Source: Dactylosporangium sp040689395
GTDB taxonomy: Bacteria; Actinomycetota; Actinomycetes; Mycobacteriales; Micromonosporaceae
Length of the DNA: 64,000 nt
Assembly: GCF_040689395.1 (NCBI RefSeq)
Contig: NZ_JBFAZX010000005.1
Location: forward strand, 186,001-250,000
Direction: 5' to 3'
Shown: positions 45,209 to 53,545 of the stretch, in pieces
How the letters are laid out: each line of letters begins with the position of its first letter
Position numbering within the stretch: the first letter of the stretch is position 1
Translations under genes and position numbers: made by a program
The notes under the pieces: model-generated
Told to the model about the DNA's origin: nothing
Databases searched by the model: none
Seen by the model: only the letters and a program-made list of their open reading frames with translations

Positions 45209-45300
45209 CTGCGGTCACTCCTGTTCACAAGGTCGAACGACGTAACCATCATGCGGCTCGAAGCACGATGCCGCTCCATCGCCACTCGGGGGTTTCGCAA

Positions 45301-45786
45301 CTACTTTCGCGCAGAGGCGAATCGCTCCCGCAGACGATTCGCCACGAGATCGGGTACATGTGGCGAAACGTCGCCGCCCCACTTGGCGACCTCTTTGATG
45401 AGGCTCGAGGAGACGAAGGAGAACTTCGGATTGGTCGGTATGAACAGCGTCTCGATGCCGCCGAGGCCGTAGTTCATCTGGGCCATCTGCAGCTCGTAGT
45501 CGAAGTCGCCGGCCACGCGCACACCCTTGACGATCGCGGTGATGTCGTTGGCCTGGCAGAAGTCGACCAGTAGGCCCTGGAAGGCGTCGACCCGGACGTT
45601 GGCATACGGCGCGGTCACCGCCGCGAGCATCTCCAGCCGTTCGTCGACGGTGAAGAGCCCCGCCTTGCTTTGATTGATCAGTACCGCAACTACGACCTCA
45701 TCGAACAACTGCGATGAGCGACCCACGATGTCCAGATGCCCGTTCGTGACCGGATCGAACGAACCGGGACAGACCGCGCGCCTCAT
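45301..45786 (-). CDS. coaD: Phosphopantetheine adenylyltransferase
   Basis: CoaD makes dephospho-CoA from phosphopantetheine and ATP. The 161 residues start MRRAVCPGSFDPVTNGHLDI with the nucleotidyltransferase TxGH-type motif (His17 in NGHLD) and have VSSSLIKEVAKWGGDVS at the ATP site. ATG 45786 gives the usual length. The chain is rsmD, coaD, DivIVA-like, yceD. Confidence 0.96.
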   Translation of the reverse strand: MRRAVCPGSFDPVTNGHLDIVGRSSQLFDEVVVAVLINQSKAGLFTVDERLEMLAAVTAPYANVRVDAFQGLLVDFCQANDITAIVKGVRVAGDFDYELQMAQMNYGLGGIETLFIPTNPKFSFVSSSLIKEVAKWGGDVSPHVPDLVANRLRERFASARK

Positions 45787-45832
45787 TGCACCAGCCCAAG
45801 CCTCATGAGCGGGGACCGTACCAAAGCTCCGG

Positions 45833-46411
45833 TCAAGCGCCGCGTGAGCCGTCCTGATCCCGTCGGGCATACCACAGTGCCGTCTCCCCATAGCGGCGCT
45901 CGGCGAGCTGGTGCAGGCCCCCGGGCCAGGCGATCGAGGCGCCTCGACTGGACCGCTCGACCACCACCACGGCGTCGGGCGCCAGCCAGCGCTCGGCGAG
46001 TGCCTCCAGCACCGCGCCGACGCGCTCGTCGGTTACGGCGTAGGGCGGGTCGACGAACACCGCGTCGTACGCCTCGTCCGGCTCCCCCGCGACCAGCCGC
46101 TCGACCTTGTCGGTCACCAGCCGCACCCGGCCACCCACGCCAAGCGCTGCGATGTTGGCCCGGATGACCCGCCCCGCCTTGGCGTCGGCCTCGGCGAGCA
46201 GCACGTGGGCGGCCCCGCGCGAGCACGCCTCGAGCCCGACCGCGCCCGAGCCGGCGTACAGATCGGCGAAGCGGGCCCCCTCGAGGTCGAGCAGGTTGTC
46301 CAGGCTGCTGAACAGCGCCTCTCGGACCCGGTCCGAGGTTGGGCGGGTGCCCTGCCCGGCCGGCACAGCCAGCCGCCGGCCGCCGTGCGCCCCGGCCACG
46401 ATGCGCGTCAC
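45833..46411 (-). CDS. rsmD: 16S rRNA (guanine-N2)-methyltransferase RsmD
   Basis: RsmD makes m2G966 in 16S rRNA. The 192 residues start VTRIVAGAHGGRRLAVP and contain the SAM motif FADLYAGSGAVGLEACSRGA and the catalytic motif VFVDPPYAVTDE (NPPY-like). GTG 46411 is selected since it directly precedes the conserved RIVAG. It lies between recG and coaD, the standard actinobacterial context. Confidence 0.94.
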   Translation of the reverse strand: MTRIVAGAHGGRRLAVPAGQGTRPTSDRVREALFSSLDNLLDLEGARFADLYAGSGAVGLEACSRGAAHVLLAEADAKAGRVIRANIAALGVGGRVRLVTDKVERLVAGEPDEAYDAVFVDPPYAVTDERVGAVLEALAERWLAPDAVVVVERSSRGASIAWPGGLHQLAERRYGETALWYARRDQDGSRGA

Positions 46412-46454
46412 GCGCTCCAGGGTATGCGCTGGCCTGATGTGATCTGACTCACGT

Positions 46455-48653
46455 TCAGCCCTTCTCCAGGTACTCCGCCCGTTCCTCGTCCACCAATCGC
46501 GCGATCGTGGCGGCCAGGGCCGGGTGCCGCTCCAGCTCCGGGTCCTCCCCGATGAGCTGCGCCGCCTCCGCGCGGGCCTCCCCGATGAGCTCGGCGTCGC
46601 GCAGCAGCGACAGCAGCCGCAGGTGCGAGCGGTGGCCGGACTGCGAGGCGCCCAGCACGTCGCCCTCACGGCGCTGCTCCAGGTCGAGCTCGGCGAGCTT
46701 GAACCCGTCGGTGGTGGAGGCGACCGCGTCCAGTCGCGCCCGCGCGGGTGTGCCCTCCCCCGACTCGGTGACCAGCAGGCACAGCCCGGGCGCGCTGCCC
46801 CGCCCGACGCGCCCGCGCAGCTGGTGCAGCTGCGAGACGCCGAACCGGTCGGCGTCGAGGATCATCATCATCGTCGAGTTGGGCACGTCGACGCCGACCT
46901 CGATGACCGTGGTGGCGACCAGCACGTCCAGCTGCCCGGCGGCGAAGGAGCGCATCACCGCGTCCTTCTCGTCGGCGGGCAGGCGTCCGTGCAGCACCCC
47001 GATGCGCAGGCCGTGCAGCGGCCCGTCCTCCAGCTGCGGCGCCACGTCCAGGACCGCGACCGGGGGCCGGCGCCCGTCGTCGCCGACCGGCGGGACGTCC
47101 TCGCCGTCGGACTTGGCGTCGCCGATGCGCGGGCACACGATGTACGCCTGATGGCCCTTGGCGACCTCCTCGCGCAGCCGCCGCCAGGCCCGGTCCAGGA
47201 ACGCGGGCTTCTCGGCGACCGGCACGACGTGCGAGGCGATCGGTGAGCGCCCGCGCGGCAACTGGCTGAGCACCGACGTCTCCAGGTCGCCGAACACGGT
47301 CATGGCGACCGTCCGCGGGATGGGCGTGGCGGTCATGACGAGCACGTGCGGGGGCTGGTCGGCCTTGGTCCGCAGGGCGTCGCGCTGCTCGACGCCGAAG
47401 CGATGCTGCTCGTCGACGACGACGAGGCCGAGGTCGGCGAAGTCGACGCCCTCGTAGAGCAGCGCATGGGTGCCGACGATGATGCCCGCGCTGCCGCCGC
47501 GGATCTCCTCCACGACGCGGCGGCGCGCGGCCGCGCCCAGCGACCCGGTCAGCAGCGCTACCCGGGTGGCCTCCGGGGCGGCGTCGAGCTCGCCGGCCCG
47601 CGCCATGCCGCCGAGCAGGTCCACGACGTTGCGGTGGTGCTGAGCGGCCAGGACCTCGGTCGGGGCGAGCATCGCCGCTTGGCCGCCGGCGTCGACGACC
47701 TGCAGCATCGCGCGCAGCGCGCACAGTGTCTTGCCGGAGCCGACCTCGCCCTGCAGCAGCCGGTGCATCGGGTGCGGCCGCGACAGGTCGGCGGCGATCT
47801 CGTCGCCGACGTCGCGCTGGCCGCGGGTCAGCTCGTACGGCAGGCCGGCGTCGAACGTCGCGAGCAGCCCGTCCTCGCGGCGCGGGCGCGGCACCGCGGG
47901 CCAGTCCTGCGCCCGCTTCTTGCGCTGGACCAGCGTCAGCTGCAGCGCGAACGCCTCGTCCCACTTCAGCCGCCGCCGTGCGATCGCCAGCGTTTGCTGC
48001 GACTCCGGGCGGTGGATCTCGCGCAGCGCCTTGTCCAGCGCGGACAGCCGGCGGCCCGCGCGCGTGGTCGCCGGCACCGGGTCGGGCGTGGGCGGCAGGA
48101 TGTCGAGCACGGTGCGCACCGCCGCGGCGATGCGCCACGTCGGCACTCGCGCGGTCGCGGGGTACACCGGGATGATCGCGCCGGCGAACTCCTCCACCGC
48201 CTCCTCGCCCTCGCCGGCGTCGAGCAGCACGTAGTCGGGCTGGTTGAGCTGCAGCTTCTGGTTGAACCGGCCGACCTTGCCGGAGAACAGCCCCCACCGG
48301 CCCGGGCGCAGCTGGTTCTCCCGCCATGGCTGGTTGAAGAACGTGACGCTGATCTCGCCGCCGCTGTCGTCGCCGATGATCGCCTCGACCAGCGAGCCCC
48401 GCTTGCCGCGCGTGCTGCCTCGCTGCTGCGTGAACTGCCGCGACGTCACGCGCTTGACCTGCCCGAACACAGTGACGTCAGTGTCGATCTCCAGCGCCCG
48501 GATGTCGGTGTGCTCACCGCGCTCCTCGTAGCGGCGCGGGAAGTGGTAAACCAGGTCGCCGACCGTATGCAGGTCCAGGTGCTCAGCCAGCAGCTTCGCG
48601 CCGTTGCCCCCGAGCACCTTCTGCAGCGGCGTGGTCAGGTCGATGTCGGCCAC
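46455..48653 (-). CDS. recG: ATP-dependent DNA helicase RecG
   Basis: RecG reverses stalled forks and processes branched DNA. The 732 residues have the N-terminal wedge/OB domain (AKLLAEHLDLHTVGDLVYHF), Walker A LLQGEVGSGKTLCAL, the DEAD-type box VVVDEQHRFGVEQRDAL, and helicase C motifs (VGVDVPNSTMMMILDADRFG, QLRGRVGRG). GTG 48653 starts MADIDLTTPLQKVLG. It is followed by rsmD. Confidence 0.96.
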   Translation of the reverse strand: MADIDLTTPLQKVLGGNGAKLLAEHLDLHTVGDLVYHFPRRYEERGEHTDIRALEIDTDVTVFGQVKRVTSRQFTQQRGSTRGKRGSLVEAIIGDDSGGEISVTFFNQPWRENQLRPGRWGLFSGKVGRFNQKLQLNQPDYVLLDAGEGEEAVEEFAGAIIPVYPATARVPTWRIAAAVRTVLDILPPTPDPVPATTRAGRRLSALDKALREIHRPESQQTLAIARRRLKWDEAFALQLTLVQRKKRAQDWPAVPRPRREDGLLATFDAGLPYELTRGQRDVGDEIAADLSRPHPMHRLLQGEVGSGKTLCALRAMLQVVDAGGQAAMLAPTEVLAAQHHRNVVDLLGGMARAGELDAAPEATRVALLTGSLGAAARRRVVEEIRGGSAGIIVGTHALLYEGVDFADLGLVVVDEQHRFGVEQRDALRTKADQPPHVLVMTATPIPRTVAMTVFGDLETSVLSQLPRGRSPIASHVVPVAEKPAFLDRAWRRLREEVAKGHQAYIVCPRIGDAKSDGEDVPPVGDDGRRPPVAVLDVAPQLEDGPLHGLRIGVLHGRLPADEKDAVMRSFAAGQLDVLVATTVIEVGVDVPNSTMMMILDADRFGVSQLHQLRGRVGRGSAPGLCLLVTESGEGTPARARLDAVASTTDGFKLAELDLEQRREGDVLGASQSGHRSHLRLLSLLRDAELIGEARAEAAQLIGEDPELERHPALAATIARLVDEERAEYLEKG

Positions 48654-48677
48654 TTCGGCTCTTTCCCCGTCTCGTTG

Positions 48678-50567
48678 CTACTCCACTCCCACAAGCAGTG
48701 GGTAATGCGGCTGACCACCTTCGTAGCACTGGACCTCGACGAAGGGCCAGGAGCCCTCGACGTGCGCCGTCAGAGCGGCCGTCAGGCCCTCGGGCGCGTC
48801 CCGGCCGGCGACGAGGGTGACGAGCTCACCGCCGCCCGCGAGCATCCGGTCCAGCAGCCGGCACGCGGTCTGCGACAGATCCTGCCCGATCAGGTTGACC
48901 TCGCCGTCCACGATCGCGAGGATGTCGCCCGGTTGGCACCGCCCGGCCACCGTCAGCGCCTCCCGGCTGGCGATCGTGACCTCGGCCGAGCGGCACCGCG
49001 CGGCCGCCTCCGCCATGGCGATCACGTCGTCCTCGAACCGGCGGTCGGTGTCGCGCACGGCCAGCGCGGCCAGCGCCTGCACCGGGGAGCGGGTCGGCAC
49101 CACGCCCGCGCTGACGCCCATGGCGCGCGCCTCCGCGGCGGCGGCCGCGGCGACGGCCAGGACGTTCGGGTCGTTGGGCAGCACCACGACGCGGCCCGCG
49201 CCCGTGCCCCGGATCGCGTCGAGGATCTCGCCGGTGGAGGGGCTGCCGCTCAGCACCGCGGCCCCCTCGGCTTCGAACAGCCAGGCAAGGCCCGGGCCGC
49301 TGCACACGACGACCACCGCGCGCTCCTGGCGCCCAACTCCCGCACGTTCCCCGTGCTCAGCGTCACCGCGCTCCCGGCGCTCCGCCTCGGCGGTGCCCGT
49401 CTCGCCCGCCCCCGCGCGCACGCCGGTTGTGTCGCCCACCCCCACGCGCACCTCGGCCCTCGCCCCCGCCTCCGCGCGCACCTCGGCCTCGACGCCCAGC
49501 CTCGCGCGCACCTCGGCCTCGACGCCCAGCCTCGCGCGCACCTCGGGCGGGGCGCTCGGTGATGGCACGGCCGCGGCGGCCCGGGGTCGCTGGACCTCCG
49601 CGCGAGCAGCGATCTGGTCGGCGAACCGGGTCACCGAGATCCGGCTCGGCCTCCCGGCCTCGACGCCCGCCTCGATAGCCGCACCGATGTCGTTGACGTG
49701 CACGTGGACGTGCCAGGTCGGCTCGTCGCCGATCACCACGAGGGAGTCACCGAGCCCCGCGAGGACGCCGCGCAGGGCCTCGACCGCCGCCGCGTTGGCG
49801 TGCAGGAGGTACTGCACCTCGTACGCGTACTCCTCCGAGCCCGCCTCGCGCTGCATCGTCCCGCCCGGTCGCGGATCCGGCGGCGTCGCCGGCCCGGGCG
49901 CGCCCCCGGGCGGCGGTGCCTCGCCAGTCAGCGTCTGGACCAGCGCGTCGAGCAGCACCACGAGGCCCCGCCCGCCGGCGTCGACGACGCCGGCCTGGGC
50001 GAGCGCGGGCAGCTGCTCGGGCGTCCGTGCGAGCGCGACACGCGCCCCGTCGGCGGCCGCCCTCGCCACGGCGGCGACGCCCCCGGGCCACGCGCCGGCC
50101 ACGGGAGCCACGGCCAGCGCGGCCCGAGCGGCGGCCGCGCCGACGGAGAGCACCGTGCCCTCCACCGGCGCCGCGACCGCGCGGTAGGCGCCGCGGGCGG
50201 CCTCGTCCAGCGCCCGGGCGAGCTGCCCCGCGTCCGCCGCGACCACGCCGTCCAGGGCGTCGGCGAGCCCCTTGAACAGCTGGGCCAGGATGATCCCCGA
50301 GTTGCCCCGGGCGCCCAGCAGGGCGCCGCGCGCCGCGCCGCGCAGGACATCGCCCACCGTGGCGCCGTCCGCGGCCTCCGCGGCGGCGGCCATGGTCAGC
50401 GCGAGGTTGGTGCCGGTGTCGCCGTCCGGGACCGGGTATACGTTGAGCGCGTCGATCTCGGCCCGATGGCGCCGCAGCGCGTCGAGGCCGGCGGCACACC
50501 ACCGGCGGACGGTCGCGGCGTCCACGCTGTCTGGCACGCGCCAGAGCCTAACGGTGAGGTCGTCCAT
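48678..50567 (-). CDS. DAK2-domain protein (YloV/FakA-like)
   Basis: A 629-residue protein whose N-terminal DAK2 domain binds nucleotide (ALNVYPVPDGDTGTNLALTM, LGARGNSGIILAQLFKGLAD) and whose C-terminal domain resembles the FakA/YloV group (SGSPSTGEILDAIRGTGAG, VVLPNDPNVLAVA). FakA uses ATP to phosphorylate fatty acids bound by FakB; no FakB gene is visible here, so a fatty acid kinase role is only possible. The middle part has about 110 residues of low-complexity Ala/Arg/Glu/Val sequence with 10-residue repeats (EVRARLGVEA), encoded by a 30-bp DNA repeat. It is between recG and rpmB, the usual place. Confidence 0.87.
   Translation of the reverse strand: MDDLTVRLWRVPDSVDAATVRRWCAAGLDALRRHRAEIDALNVYPVPDGDTGTNLALTMAAAAEAADGATVGDVLRGAARGALLGARGNSGIILAQLFKGLADALDGVVAADAGQLARALDEAARGAYRAVAAPVEGTVLSVGAAAARAALAVAPVAGAWPGGVAAVARAAADGARVALARTPEQLPALAQAGVVDAGGRGLVVLLDALVQTLTGEAPPPGGAPGPATPPDPRPGGTMQREAGSEEYAYEVQYLLHANAAAVEALRGVLAGLGDSLVVIGDEPTWHVHVHVNDIGAAIEAGVEAGRPSRISVTRFADQIAARAEVQRPRAAAAVPSPSAPPEVRARLGVEAEVRARLGVEAEVRAEAGARAEVRVGVGDTTGVRAGAGETGTAEAERRERGDAEHGERAGVGRQERAVVVVCSGPGLAWLFEAEGAAVLSGSPSTGEILDAIRGTGAGRVVVLPNDPNVLAVAAAAAAEARAMGVSAGVVPTRSPVQALAALAVRDTDRRFEDDVIAMAEAAARCRSAEVTIASREALTVAGRCQPGDILAIVDGEVNLIGQDLSQTACRLLDRMLAGGGELVTLVAGRDAPEGLTAALTAHVEGSWPFVEVQCYEGGQPHYPLLVGVE
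49471..49547. repeat. 30-bp tandem repeat inside the DAK2 gene
   Basis: Two 30-bp units (49471-49500 with one mismatch at its left end, 49501-49530) and a partial third (49531-49547) encode the decapeptide EVRARLGVEA. Diverged copies continue to about 49440. In-frame slippage would keep the protein intact. Confidence 0.88.
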
Positions 50568-50597
50568 TCCCCACCGATGCGCCGCCGACAGGGCCGA

Positions 50598-50628
50598 TTG
50601 GGTGTCACGGGCGGGGATCAGGTAACCT
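50598..50628 (+). promoter_or_regulatory. Candidate rpmB promoter
   Basis: TTGGGT (50598-50603) and TAACCT (50623-50628) are 19 bp apart, a slightly long spacer. The leader would be about 95 nt and contain the small stem CCGC-gaa-GCGG. Confidence 0.3.
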
Positions 50629-50730
50629 TGCCGGGTTGCCCGCCGCTCACCCGGCCGGTGACGCCTGGAGCGAGACCCGCGAAGCGGGCCCGTTCCGACC
50701 CGAGACTGCAATCAATCCCAGGAGATCCCC

Positions 50731-50922
50731 GTGGCTAGCGTGTGCGACGTCTGCGGCAAGGGACCGGGCTTCGGCCACAACGTGTCCCACTCGCACCGGC
50801 GGACCAACCGCCGTTGGAACCCCAACATTCAGACGGTGCGCACCCCGGCCGGTGGCGGCACCACGCGGAAGGTGCAGGTTTGCACCTCCTGCCTCAAGGC
50901 CGGCAAGGTCGTCCGCGGCTGA
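50731..50922 (+). CDS. rpmB: 50S ribosomal protein L28
   Basis: A 63-residue L28 with an intact zinc ribbon (CDVCGKGPGFGHNVSHSHRR and CTSC). GTG 50731 has CAGGAG 6 bases upstream. It is divergent from the DAK2 gene and ends 13 bases before a strong terminator. Many actinobacteria also hold a zinc-independent copy elsewhere; this copy has all four cysteines, so it should be the zinc-replete form. Confidence 0.97.
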   Translation: MASVCDVCGKGPGFGHNVSHSHRRTNRRWNPNIQTVRTPAGGGTTRKVQVCTSCLKAGKVVRG

Positions 50923-50935
50923 CTCAGCCTGGCGC

Positions 50936-50966
50936 AAGGCCCCGTGACGCGGTCACGGGGCCTTTT
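50936..50966 (+). terminator. Intrinsic terminator of rpmB
   Basis: AAGGCCCCGTGAC (50936-50948) and GTCACGGGGCCTT (50952-50964) form a perfect 13-bp stem with a 3-base loop, followed by a T-run to 50966. It is the most canonical terminator in the window. The convergent GNAT gene ends at 50995 and could also use it. Confidence 0.92.
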
Positions 50967-50994
50967 GTCGTGCTCGGGCAACCGGGCCGCAGCG

Positions 50995-51462
50995 TCAGAG
51001 CTCGCGCCCGAACGACCGCACGTCCGGATACCCCTTGTAGTGCCCGAAATCCTCGATTCGCGCATATCCGCTCCGCTCGTACAGCGAGATCGCCTCGGGC
51101 TGAGCGGTCCCCGTCTCCAGCCAGATCCGCTGCCGCCCAGCCTGCCGCGCCGCGTCCTCCACGGCGGTCAGGAGGGCCTTCGCCACGCCGCGCCCGCGGA
51201 ACTGCGGCGCCACGTAGAGCCGCTTGAGCTCCGCCGTCGTCTCGTCGGCGGCGAACGTGCGGAAGCCGACGCAGCCGGCCGGCGTGTGGTCCTGGTAGGC
51301 GACGAGGAACGCCCCCTCCGGCGGGTCGAACTCGCCCGGCACGATCGGGGTGGTGTCCCCCTCGCCGCCGTACCGCTCGCTCAGGTCGGCGAGCGCGGCG
51401 GTGGTGAGTTCGGTGGCGACCCGCGAGCCGTAGCGGGTCAGTCGGATGTCGATCTCGATCAC
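50995..51462 (-). CDS. GNAT-family N-acetyltransferase
   Basis: A 155-residue acetyltransferase. The acetyl-CoA binding motif is in LKRLYVAPQFRGRGVAKALL and the C-terminal part ends in QPEAISLYERSGYARI. Substrate unknown. The start is GTG 51462. No Shine-Dalgarno is visible, but TACCCT lies 8 bases upstream and may be the -10 of a leaderless transcript. thiL lies upstream on the same strand only by orientation: its stop is at 51515, so thiL transcription runs into this gene. Confidence 0.88.
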   Translation of the reverse strand: MIEIDIRLTRYGSRVATELTTAALADLSERYGGEGDTTPIVPGEFDPPEGAFLVAYQDHTPAGCVGFRTFAADETTAELKRLYVAPQFRGRGVAKALLTAVEDAARQAGRQRIWLETGTAQPEAISLYERSGYARIEDFGHYKGYPDVRSFGREL

Positions 51463-51514
51463 GAGCGTAAAGGGTACGGGCCGCGACAGCCCTTACTGCT
51501 TCGGCGGGATTCCG

Positions 51515-52477
51515 TCACCGGAAGTGATCCCAGCCGGGCGCTCCCCCGCTGTACCTGCGCCCGTCGACGGTCACGCCGTCACCCACTGTGACCAGACTGG
51601 ACGGAACGACGGTGCCAACAACCAGCCACTCGGCCGGCAACTCGATGTCCGGTGGGAAGGTGGCGGCGAGGGCGTGGTCGTCGCCGCCGGCGAGGAGCCA
51701 GCCGAGCGGGTCGACACCCAGCGCGGTCGCGGCGTCACGCATGGGCTCGGGCACGCTGAACGCGTCGCGACGCAGGTCGATGCCGACGCCGCTGGCGACC
51801 GCGATGTGGCCGAGGTCGGCGAGCAGCCCGTCGGACACGTCGATCATCGACGTCGCACCCATCCGCGCGGCGACCGGGCCCAGATGGTACGGCACCTCGG
51901 GCCGCCGGTAGGCGTCGACCAACAGCTTCGGCGAGCGGAATCCGCGCGACAGGATCGTGTACCCGGCCGCGGCGTGCCCGATCCGCCCGGCCACGGCCAC
52001 CACGTCGCCCGGGCGCGCGCCCGTGCGCACCACCGGCGCGTGCCCCTCCAGGTCCCCGAGCGCGGTCACCGCGATGGTCAGCGTCGGGCTCGCCGACGTG
52101 TCCCCGCCCACGACGGCGGCGCCCGTCTTGGCCGCCTCCGCGGCCAGCCCGTCGGCGAGCTCCTCGGCCCACGAGACCTGCAGGTCCGCGGGGGCGCAGA
52201 GAGCCACCAGGAGCGCGGTGGGGCGCGCGCCCATAGCGGCGATGTCGGCGAGGTTGGCCGCGGCGGCGCGGTGGCCGACGTCACGCGCGCTGCACCAGTC
52301 ACGGCGGAAGTGCCGCCCATCGACCAGCACGTCCGTGCTCGCGACGACGCGCGCGTCCGGGGCCGCGACGATCGCCCCGTCGTCCCCGGGCCCGAGCAGA
52401 ACAAAGGGCGACGCCGCCCCGAGCCGGGCCGTCACCCGCGAGATCAGCCCGAACTCCCCGGCGGTTGCTAGGGTCAC
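51515..52477 (-). CDS. thiL: Thiamine-monophosphate kinase
   Basis: ThiL phosphorylates thiamine monophosphate to the active diphosphate coenzyme. The 320 residues contain the AIR-synthase-like motifs VLLGPGDDGAIV, ASTDVLVDGRHFRRDW, AMGARPTALLVAL, SMIDVSDGLLADLGH and WLLAGGDDHALAATF, which carry the magnesium-binding aspartates. GTG 52477 has GGAGG about 4 bases away, closer than usual. It is divergent from the Lrp-RAM gene. Confidence 0.94.
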   Translation of the reverse strand: MTLATAGEFGLISRVTARLGAASPFVLLGPGDDGAIVAAPDARVVASTDVLVDGRHFRRDWCSARDVGHRAAAANLADIAAMGARPTALLVALCAPADLQVSWAEELADGLAAEAAKTGAAVVGGDTSASPTLTIAVTALGDLEGHAPVVRTGARPGDVVAVAGRIGHAAAGYTILSRGFRSPKLLVDAYRRPEVPYHLGPVAARMGATSMIDVSDGLLADLGHIAVASGVGIDLRRDAFSVPEPMRDAATALGVDPLGWLLAGGDDHALAATFPPDIELPAEWLVVGTVVPSSLVTVGDGVTVDGRRYSGGAPGWDHFR

Positions 52478-52575
52478 CCGTCCTCCAACATGATGCTCGA
52501 TAGTGTCGCCGACGCCACGTGTCCTGGCATGATCACGCACGGCGGCTGATTTGCCGATTCCATTCTTGCGGTAGG

Positions 52576-52603
52576 TTGACGTCCTGATCAGCGCTCGTAT
52601 GGC
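52576..52603 (+). promoter_or_regulatory. Candidate promoter of the Lrp-RAM gene
   Basis: TTGACG (52576-52581) and TATGGC (52598-52603) are 16 bp apart. The predicted start near 52610 leaves a short leader with the GGGAGG ribosome-binding site before GTG 52623. Confidence 0.4.
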
Positions 52604-52622
52604 GCAGGGAGGGAGTCGTGTC

Positions 52623-52859
52623 GTGGTACAGGCATACATCCTGATCCAAACAGAAGTCGGCAAGGCACGCGACGTGGCCTCGGCCATCAAAGGTCTCAAC
52701 GGCGTGGTCCGCGTCGACGCCGTCACCGGCCCCTACGACGTCGTCGTCCTCACGGAGGCGCGCAACATCGACGAGCTGGGGCAGCTCATCGTCTCGAAGG
52801 TCCAGTTGGTGCCGGGAATCACCCGCACTGTCACCTGCTCGGTGGTGCACTTGCAGTGA
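52623..52859 (+). CDS. Stand-alone Lrp/AsnC ligand-binding (RAM) domain protein
   Basis: A 78-residue protein consisting only of the RAM domain of Lrp/AsnC regulators (VVQAYILIQTEVGKARDVA, then VDAVTGPYDVVVLTEARN). There is no DNA-binding helix-turn-helix. Such proteins oligomerise and bind amino acids, and may regulate enzymes or other Lrp proteins. GTG 52623 is preferred to ATG 52599 since GGGAGG lies 5-6 bases before it and the conserved sequence begins there. The stop overlaps the next gene start (GTGA). Confidence 0.9.
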   Translation: MVQAYILIQTEVGKARDVASAIKGLNGVVRVDAVTGPYDVVVLTEARNIDELGQLIVSKVQLVPGITRTVTCSVVHLQ

Positions 52860-53395
52860 CCGCGGACACGACGCGCCCCGCAGCGGGCCCAGCCAAAATC
52901 GCGACCCTCGCGGCACTGCCCGTCGCGCTGGTGGCCGGCCTGCTCGCCTTCTGGGGCCTGGGCGGCTTCCCGGACCATGCGGAAAAGCCGCAAAACCTGG
53001 CAGCTGTACCCGCTGAGGCACCCGAACTCGCTTCGCGCCCGGCCACGGTGTGCCGTGCATTGGTTTCGAAGCTGCCCGAAACGCTCGGCGGCCTCCCACG
53101 CCGCGCGGTGACCGCCGGCGGCGAGCAGAACGCCGCGTTCGGCGACCCGCCGATCGTGCTGTCCTGCGGTGTGTCGAAACCGGCGGTTCCACAGGACGCG
53201 CAGTTGCTCGGCCTGTCGGGCGTATGTTGGTTCCCGCAGGAGCGCCACAGCGAGACCGTCTGGCAGAGCGTGGACCGCGAGGTGGCCCTCCGCGTCGTGG
53301 TGCCGAAGTCCACCGACGGCTCCTGGCTGGTGAATCTCTCAGCACCGATCGTCGCCACCGTGCCCGCCACAGACCCCGGCTCTGTGCACTGCTGA
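52856..53395 (+). CDS. DUF3515 family membrane-anchored protein
   Basis: A 179-residue actinobacterial DUF3515 protein with an N-terminal span (IATLAALPVALVAGLLAFWG, about 15-36) and an extracytoplasmic domain with four cysteines (VCRALVSKL, LSCGVSK, GVCWFPQ, final SVHC), possibly disulfide-bonded. Function unknown. It is regularly found next to thiL and the RAM protein. GTG 52856 overlaps the preceding stop. Confidence 0.9.
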   Translation: MTADTTRPAAGPAKIATLAALPVALVAGLLAFWGLGGFPDHAEKPQNLAAVPAEAPELASRPATVCRALVSKLPETLGGLPRRAVTAGGEQNAAFGDPPIVLSCGVSKPAVPQDAQLLGLSGVCWFPQERHSETVWQSVDREVALRVVVPKSTDGSWLVNLSAPIVATVPATDPGSVHC

Positions 53396-53424
53396 GCCCT
53401 CCCCTCGTTCGGGCCCGCATCCTC

Positions 53425-53441
53425 TGGCGGCGCGGCCGCCA
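53425..53441. terminator. Hairpin between convergent genes
   Basis: TGGCGGC (53425-53431) and GCCGCCA (53435-53441) pair around a 3-base loop, 30 bases after the DUF3515 stop and 105 bases beyond the end of the opposing transsulfuration gene. No T-run. Confidence 0.45.
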
Positions 53442-53545
53442 CTTCGCTGACCGCCCCATCCGCGAGCTGACCGCCGCCTACACGCGCTGGTCGCGGCGAC
53501 CGCGCGATCGTGGTCACGTCCGCGCCACCGTGCCTTTGGTCCGCC

